A stretch of DNA of 64,000 nucleotides. Origin: Termitomyces sp. T153 (lineage: Eukaryota; Basidiomycota; Agaricomycetes; Agaricales; Lyophyllaceae). The stretch spans positions 124,001-188,000 of the forward strand of contig JACKQL020000063.1 of NCBI GenBank assembly GCA_018296165.2, written 5' to 3'. Of the stretch, positions 58,052 to 64,000 are shown piece after piece. The translations under genes and the position numbers were made by a program. The notes under the pieces are model-generated. The model had not been told where the DNA came from and ran no database searches. It saw nothing but the letters and a program-made list of their open reading frames with translations. Position 1 is the stretch's first letter, and the number at the start of each line of letters is the position of its first letter.

Positions 58052-59294
58052 ATGCCTGAACCAATACCTGGATATCACAACTCCCTCGAGCCTTTCGTCG
58101 CGGCAGTGCTTGTCAGTGCTTTCTGGATAGTCGTTAACTCCCGCTAAACCGTACTTTCTCATCCAGTTTGAAACATTCCTCTACGGTACGCATGGCTCTG
58201 TACTCTGTGCTCATTTTTTACTTATGCAAATCAGGACTATATGTCATCCTTTTTTCAGCCAGTATACTTGTCATCTTGCGCAAAAAACGACTTGAATGGC
58301 CTTTACTTTTAACATCATTCGTCATGTTTGCACTGGCTACCGCCGACATCGGCTTTACAATTAGTGTTCTATTTGTCAAGCAGTTTAAACAAGATCTGAA
58401 GTTGAATGATCTGCGCCCGAGATACTTTTTGTGCATCACAAACAAGTGAGCAGATATCCAGTAGCATAGTATTGTGGTTGTCTCGCTCATGTCTTGTCAG
58501 TACTGTCGCTAATTTATTAACTGTAAATACTTGACAGTGACCTTCCTTGTCCTTGACCCTGAATCTTGACAGTTATATCGTTGCTGCCACATCTGGCACA
58601 TGAAAAAGTCTATCGTTGCTGGGACATGTATATTTTTAATTCTCACTACGAGTATGTGACACTCAGCCATACTTATGCTCCGATATTACCTTGAACTGAC
58701 ATTGTGGCAGTATGCGGATATACAACTATATCCCTCGCACAATACGTGTGGGTCAGTGTTTTGATAAACATGATCTTCAATGTTGTAACCACTGGTCTGA
58801 CTGGTATGTCATTGGTATCATATTTTGCTCATAGGTTGAATTTGATTCAATTTGCACACAGCTGGGAGGCTTTGGTGGCTCATAAGAGTGTCCAGAGCCA
58901 TGCTTGGTGAAACCCTTATCACCCGGTACAAAAATGCCGCATATTTCGTGTAATCATATATCTGAACTTTCTTCAATGTATTTTGATTTGACGTTTGGAT
59001 ATAGACTTGAATCTGGAATACTTTACACGATGTATATTCTATTTGCTCTGGCATCACAACGTCTGACATACGTCAATGTAAGTTGTCATATCTGTCCGCG
59101 TGGTAGGTGACTTGACACAACAATTTAGGTTCTGTTGGACACTGGCCTGGTCCAGGTTTTTGTGTGTTTTTTTTAATCTCTGGAAGAACGATGTTTTCTA
59201 ATTTTGTATTATCGCATAGGGCATGATTCCCACTTGGATGACCGTGCACAGTGCTTTCAAGACATCAGACTTCGAGTGTATACTTTCTCAGTAA
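58052..59294 (+). CDS. Seven-helix membrane protein, duplicated gene, copy B
   Basis: Starts MPEPIPGYHNSLEPFVAAVL; the second exon FETFLYG joins GLYVILFSASILVILRKKR. Helical segments include LLLTSFVMFALATADIGFTI, then VLFVKQFKQDLKLNDL, then RPRYFLCITN before a GTGAGC donor. The block beginning SYIVAATSGT-like DNA near 58,570 encodes the YRCCHIW-type segment, and CGYTTISLAQYVWVSVLINM, GRLWWLIRVSRAMLG and LESGILYTMYILFALASQR follow. The last exon GMIPTWMTVHSAFKTSDFE ends at 59292-59294. Structure and splice sites match copy A. Differences between the copies are mostly conservative, which suggests selection kept both for some time. Some exon edges are uncertain. Confidence 0.7.
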
Positions 59295-59728
59295 TGAATA
59301 GCGCACTCTTTGTCTTCACATAATTTGACTGTTACGATTATTGGTCACGGTCGTGCTACTCATACTCAAATTGTAGATAGACCCGTATGGAATAGAGACT
59401 GTCTGCATACCTCCAGACATACTACCTTTTGATGTCTCCAGGGTCTCCAATGGAACTTCCGCGTCATGGTAAATTCAAATTGAAAGTGACGCCACAGTTA
59501 TTTGCAGTGTGGGGTTGAAGCTCGAGTACTTCACATCCGCAGAGTTCAGACAGGCTATACAGTACTCATTCAGCGATATTTGTGTTTGCGTACCTTAACC
59601 GACATTTTATATGGCGCGGCAGTATGTAGATATAAGAGTCTATATAATATGTGTGATTGGTATCTTGATAGTCCTGGTCTTTAATGATGTGACCTCATGT
59701 CAACCGGCACATCGTTGGTGTGTCGGTG

Positions 59729-60531
59729 TTATATTATGTTCATAGAATTTGATTCGTTTTCCGCACTGCTGGGAGGCTTGGGTGATCCGGCTAACATGAA
59801 GGATTCACGAAAAAATGCACAGGTCAAGGTGATATGATACACGAGAGGGTCAGCGCAGGCTAACATAGACAAAACAATGCCACCTATCATAAGAGGCTGC
59901 AAATACCAGCGTCCACGCAAGAATTTAGAGGTCACCAAATTGATTCCTGTGACTCAAATACAATTCTCATTGCGAGAGCAGTCATCACTACAACTGGAAA
60001 ACCCCCCAGCAAAAGAACATCGGAGCACCGCCTAGAGCCAAGTGAGGAAGTCCTTTGAAGGTTCACACTGTCGTCGATGTTCATCCATTGACACAATCGG
60101 GATGTTGAACACATAACGAAGGGAAGTACATGGGAACCCTGCAACATCACTGGTCTGCCGATTCATCTCTTGTTTATGGGTTGAATCACCCAGGCAAGGA
60201 CTCGTAATGGGTTTAATGACCCAAGGTTCGACTGGTAAGGGTTGTCCATCTAACACCGTTGTCACCAGAAAGTTGCAGCTTTCAATCTTGGTTCTAACAT
60301 ACATATGTCAGGGGAACAGTGAAGTTCAGGACTATCGATGAAGGAAGGGGCTATCACTGACACCTGCGACCTGAGCAGAACGACATCGCGTTCCACAATG
60401 TATAGCCCATGTTGCAATGATGGATCCATGTCGTAAGAGCCAAATGGCGACGTCGAGCACCAGCAGAAAGTACGCCCAATCCTCGCAGCAAGTTTCAAGC
60501 TGTCAGATGTAAATGTCCTCCTTCGACCCAA
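59729..60531 (-). pseudogene. Decayed opposite-strand gene in copy B
   Basis: Pieces on the minus strand: FCWCSTSPFGSYDMDPSLQH and IVERDVVLLRSQVSVI (about 60,460-60,330), FPVVVMTALAMRIVFESQES (about 60,000), and RWYLQPLMIGGIVLSMLACA near 59,880. At least two hydrophobic helices are visible, so it was probably a membrane protein. Frame changes prevent one reading. It is homologous to 43787-44772 and less decayed at CpG sites. Confidence 0.45.
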
Positions 60532-60597
60532 AAGCCATGCTCTTCAGACGTATCACGGAGACGACGAATTTCTGGTACGCTAGTCAGCGGGTAACCG

Positions 60598-61642
60598 CCG
60601 GGTCCCGCTGGAACCAATCAAAGAAGACTAGAATTCTTAGACCTTGGCCCATTCGTGAGGAGAGGCAGAGCCTTTGCGTAGCAAATATCGCAGCCTTGAC
60701 TCTGCTGCCACACGAGTATCTTAAGCAGAAAAGGGTGAGAGCAAGAAAAGTCAAGTCTGGGTGATCTGGCCGGCCCGGGCGGTCCGAAAACCCTATCTGT
60801 ATTAGATGACCGCGGACTTCAAAGACGTCGCGCTCAGATTCCTCTCGTTCAGACAACGTCTTCCTATCGCAATTTCCCTCTCTCCGACACTACACTCACA
60901 CATTCAAGTCCCATCAAAAATCTTCTTTAGAGACATGCCCACCAAATACCCATCGGACGCCTGATCACCCTGGGCCGAGCTATGTTGATTCTCCGGATTG
61001 AAGTACATAGAATCCGAAGATTTTATAGACGGACAAGGGAGGCGGTACAAGATCATGCAACACACAGGCATGCTCTTTTTAATCCAACAACACCAATGCA
61101 TAGAGCGTTGTGGAGTGGCTGTGTGCAGCAAGGGAGCGTGTGGTACGTACTGGGACCTGTATCCTTGTGGATCATGTGGGGAGTTTGTATGTAGGATTGC
61201 GTCTTAGCTGCCGCGAGCCGTTTATTGTCACTAACGCTGTTCCTTGCTGTTTGATTGTATCCTGATTTATGGGATTTGCTATTTGAATGTTAGGTCTACA
61301 ATATTCTTGTCTTCCATCACATATAAACTAGCAATGTGCTTACGAATTTTGCTCATGCGCTAGTTATAATTTAGGGGCCACGCGATCCACTGGTTTGATG
61401 CTTTTCTTAGCACAAGATGCATCCGATTTCACGCCACTCTTTCAATGCACTCCTAACGCTCCTGTCTGCATATCGATATCTCTCCTATTCTCAGTATGCA
61501 GCGTGGCGTATGCACAGCCTCAGTCCTTCAGGTTGGTCATCACAGACCCTAAAGCAGATCCAAGACATCTCCTAGCGCCACACAAACCCCCTGAACACAG
61601 CCTTGCCAACTTCAACACATACACGCACTGCCTCACCTCATG
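60598..61642. other. Intergenic; one possible short Cys-rich frame
   Basis: A plus-strand frame at 60998-61207 reads KYIESEDFIDGQGRRYKI and ends with six cysteines (IERCGVAVCSKGACGTYW, CGSCGEFVC). It could be the last exon of a small gene, but the upstream frame has stops and I could not find a matching first exon. The rest is the promoter flank of the GGN-repeat gene. Confidence 0.4.
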
Positions 61643-61650
61643 TATAAAAA
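61643..61650 (+). promoter_or_regulatory. TATA box of the GGN-repeat gene
   Basis: TATAAAAA, 78-85 bp before the start codon at 61728 and followed by a C/T-rich leader. Confidence 0.65.
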
Positions 61651-61727
61651 GTGAACGAAGTCAATTGGGAACTCCATTACCCCAGCTGCAAGCTCAGTCA
61701 ACTCTTCACTCTCTACAATCTGCTATA

Positions 61728-62642
61728 ATGAAGTTCTTTGTCTGCACCATCACTGCTATCACCGCTATCCTTAGTTCTGAAGTTTTCATCACTGCGCTTG
61801 GTGCACCTACTGCAGACCGTCGCGACCTTGCTCAAGTTTGTTTCTTTAATGGCTTCCTTTGAATACAAATGCTGATCGAACTTCATATATAGCGAGGTTA
61901 CTATAACAATCACGGCTACTCCTACAACAGATGGAGTAGACCCTCTCGCTGGGGCTACCGTCCCCCATATATCAGAGGTGGGAACGGTGGTAATGGTGGT
62001 AACGGAGGTAACGGCGGAAATGGTGGCAGCGGTAGTTGGAATAATGATTGGTGGACACTATACCCACACAATGGTGGAGGACGCGGTGGGAACGGTGGCA
62101 ATGGAGGAAATGGCGGAAACGGAGGCAACGGAGGAGGATTGAGGAAGTCGTGGGGGTGGGACTCGTCGTGGGGTGGTAATGGCGGAAATGGTGGAAACGG
62201 CGGAAACGGCGGAAACGGCGGAGGGAGTAGCGGAGGTGGATCAGGAGGGAATGGCGGTAATGGAGGTAATGGAGGTAACGGGGGCAATGGGGTTGGGAGC
62301 AGCTGGGGTGCATCGGGAGGTAACGGTGGGAATGGAGGAAACGGAGGAAACGGGGGGAACGGGGGTGTTAATAATTGGAGCGGATCGGGAGGTAACGGCG
62401 GAAATGGCGGCAATGGAGGTAATGGCGGTAATGGTGGAGGTAGTCGGGGAGGATCGGGGGGTAACGGCGGAAACGGTGGCAATGGCGGGAACGGTGGAGG
62501 GACGCGGGCAGCCTCTGGTGGTAACGGCGGCAACGGAGGAAACGGCGGCAATGGCGGCAACGGAGGTGGTGGAAAATCAGCCGGAGGCGCAGGTGGAAAT
62601 GGAGGGAACGGCGGGAACGGCGAGAATGAAGCTACCGTCTAA
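61728..62642 (+). CDS. Secreted Gly-Gly-Asn repeat protein
   Basis: Two exons (61728-61835 and 61893-62642) give 285 residues. The first exon encodes a signal peptide ([20 protein letters not shown] then ITALGAP) and a short pro-segment with a dibasic site (TADRRDLAQ). A Tyr/Arg/Asn-rich linker ([14 protein letters not shown]) follows. From about residue 65 to the end nearly all residues fall into Gly-Gly-Asn triplets, grouped in blocks of four to six and separated by short Ser/Trp-containing spacers ([20 protein letters not shown]). The codons vary (GGA/GGC/GGT/GGG; AAT/AAC), so the repeat is kept at protein level. Such triplets could form a polyglycine-II-like fold or a cell-wall matrix; that is inference. 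No known family is assigned. The antisense Pro/Leu frame is a by-product. Confidence 0.88.
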
Positions 62643-62903
62643 TCTTTATACTTTTTATTATTAATTATAATGTCATAATGTCTCGTTCTTTTGAACCTTC
62701 GGTCAGCAGAGCGGGAGCTCCGGTCCCAAAGTTCTTGTTAAAGCTACTGTAACGTTTCACATTAGGCATAATTGCCCGCGCACACATGGAACATATCAAT
62801 TTGACAATTTTAAACTGGATATTGAACGACGAGGCCCATACAATGGGATAGATATCGAAAGTCATTATTGAATTGGCTAATATTTGTTGAATATTGCGCA
62901 ACA
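62643..62903. other. Convergent intergenic gap
   Basis: About 260 bp between the ends of the GGN-repeat gene and the hydrolase; AT-rich, no gene seen. Confidence 0.6.
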
Positions 62904-64000
62904 TTATAGGCTTGCTCTTGGAAGAGTATATCGCCTTTGCAAAAAACTCTGTATATCATGTGCTGCAGGAAGGTCAGTACCCGTTTGGAACATTCACAGA
63001 ATGAAGAACATACCCAATGCCTGTGGTGCTTCTTGTGCAATCTGAATGAACAATTAGAACTGAAACAAAAAAGCATAAAAATGTGACACACGAGATGTCC
63101 GGCATTAGGTATTCTGATATTTGATGCATTCTGAGGCCTTGCCCAGACCCGCTCCCTTGTTGAACCAGGCGGACCAAATCTTTTATGAGGGGTAATATTG
63201 GTGGAACAGCAATAATCTGTCGTAGCTCAATGACTTACTCCGTAGCGCCCGGTTTACCAGGGACGATCCACCGCAATTCTATCCTCTCGTCAAGTGTAGG
63301 CAGTCGTTGAAACACCTCAGTCTGAGTACGTGTCTCAGAAAACACGACTGCTTCTTGCATTCCTGGCATCTTAAGTTGAATCATAGGTTTGCCAGTTACT
63401 GGATCGATTGTGTCGTATGTACCGCATTCAATATATACTTTGAGCACGGCGGGATCCCAAGCGCCAAAGAAAGGAGACTGGCTGAGAACCCGGAAAGCTT
63501 CTGCTCTATGTATAAGTTAGTAGAGAAATGGAAATCAGAACGACGAGAATACCTTGAGCTCCAGGTTTCCCGTCGTGTAACAGCGCCTCGAACCAGGTCG
63601 CTCTTTGGTTTGCTATCATAAATCAAGCTTCCTGTAGGTTTGATGATGACTGGATCGATGAGAATAAGGGAGGAGAACAATCTAGGTTGTATCAAAGCAG
63701 CCAGAGTTCTGGAGAGACACAATATCAGCTCAAGGGAGAGGGGAAGGGAAGGATGACAGACGTACGAGGTACAACCCCCGTATGAGTGTCCCACAAGAAC
63801 CAATGTTCTATGATTGAACGGGTTTTTCTGGCGGTGTGTCGATTCTTCTGCAGGAACACGGACGAGATGGGTTGGAAGAGGCAAGGCCGAAGCTTTGGAT
63901 GGGAGGTAGAAATTGAAGAAGTTAAGGATGTCACGCGCATTGTCGGTCCAATCAACTAAATATCAAGTCAAAAAATGCTCAGTGGTGTGAAATGGCCACA
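62904..64000 (-). CDS. Alpha/beta hydrolase, 5' end beyond the window
   Basis: A serine hydrolase of unknown substrate. The minus strand reads NHRTLVLVGHSYGG (nucleophile elbow with the catalytic Ser; about 63,770) and, after an intron, LAALIQPRLFSSLILIDPVI. Then EAFRVLSQSPFFGAWDPAVL and IDPVTGKPMIQLKMPGMQEA follow. Short exons then give RIPNAGHL with the catalytic His (about 63,090), IAQEAPQAL and AHDIQSFLQRRYTLPRAS to the stop at 62904-62906. The distal 'NAGHLxxQEAP' ending is the usual one for the AB_hydrolase_1 type. The 5' part (WTDNARDILNFFNFYLPS) is cut by the window end, so signal peptide and start are unknown. Exon borders are inferred from GT-AG signals. Confidence 0.85.

Larger units (their letters stand above)
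57345..60597 (+). repeat. Segmental duplication, copy B
   Basis: Collinear with copy A (41145-44812) and with CpGs retained throughout. It includes the intact-looking seven-helix gene and the decayed opposite-strand gene. It is about 0.4 kb shorter than copy A, mainly in the second half. Confidence 0.85.

Noticed and set aside
61955..62560. 201-codon minus-strand frame of Pro/Leu/Phe repeats
   Set aside because: It is the exact antisense of the Gly-Gly-Asn repeat, which forces PPF/PPL triplets. The plus strand has signal peptide, intron and TATA box.
1..64000. CRISPR array, bacterial operon or phage features
   Set aside because: Genes are intron-rich and eukaryotic. The only regular repeats are LTRs, the protein-coding GGN repeat and short microsatellites.

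Overview
The window is nuclear DNA of a filamentous basidiomycete, most likely an Agaricomycete. The genes are split by many short introns (about 45-75 nt, GT-AG plus two probable GC-AG). Gene families typical of mushroom-forming fungi are present: lineage-specific seven-helix membrane proteins, a Cys-rich CC-motif protein and a Zn2Cys6 regulator with a fungal_trans domain. Transposable DNA is present in CpG-stripped blocks. The species cannot be named from the sequence alone.

Layout. 1-6082 is an old Ty1/copia LTR retrotransposon with diverged LTRs and a broken gag-pol, interrupted by a tRNA-derived SINE at 3688-4640. From about 6.5 to 40.6 kb lies ordinary gene-rich DNA: a decayed or fast-evolving gene (6.5-7.5), tubulin-binding cofactor C (7.9-9.1), a Cys-rich small protein (9.5-10), a Zn2Cys6 transcription factor (10.2-13.2), a 76-residue protein (14.1), a gene-poor gap (14.4-17.9), a small heat-shock protein (17.9-18.8), the RNA 3'-end processing factor CstF-64/Rna15 (19.4-21.1), threonyl-tRNA synthetase (21.4-24.3), the PI3-kinase regulatory kinase VPS15 (24.7-30.5), a small pseudogene (31.8-32.4), a DUF1308 protein (32.5-34.8), a seven-helix protein (34.8-36.0) and a single-pass membrane protein (38.7-40.6).

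The right third is dynamic. A 3.2-3.7 kb unit carrying a seven-helix membrane protein gene plus a decayed opposite-strand gene occurs at 41.1-44.8 (copy A) and again at 57.3-60.6 (copy B); a third fragment of its tail abuts the head of copy B, so the unit was once in tandem. Between the copies lie about 8 kb almost lacking CpG, including an unrecognised decayed coding block (46.0-50.0), then an EEP-phosphatase pseudogene (52.1-53.1), two relics of one gene family (53.7-54.1 and 55.4-55.6) around an intact small heat-shock gene (54.5-55.1). The window ends with a secreted Gly-Gly-Asn repeat protein (61.7-62.6) and an alpha/beta hydrolase running off the right edge.

The housekeeping genes are functionally unrelated neighbours rather than a cluster. 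The most informative signal is the loss of CpG (replaced by TpG or CpA), which marks the copia element and the distal half of copy A plus its flank but spares copy B. All exon models are my own reading of splice signals and reading frame, without transcript support.
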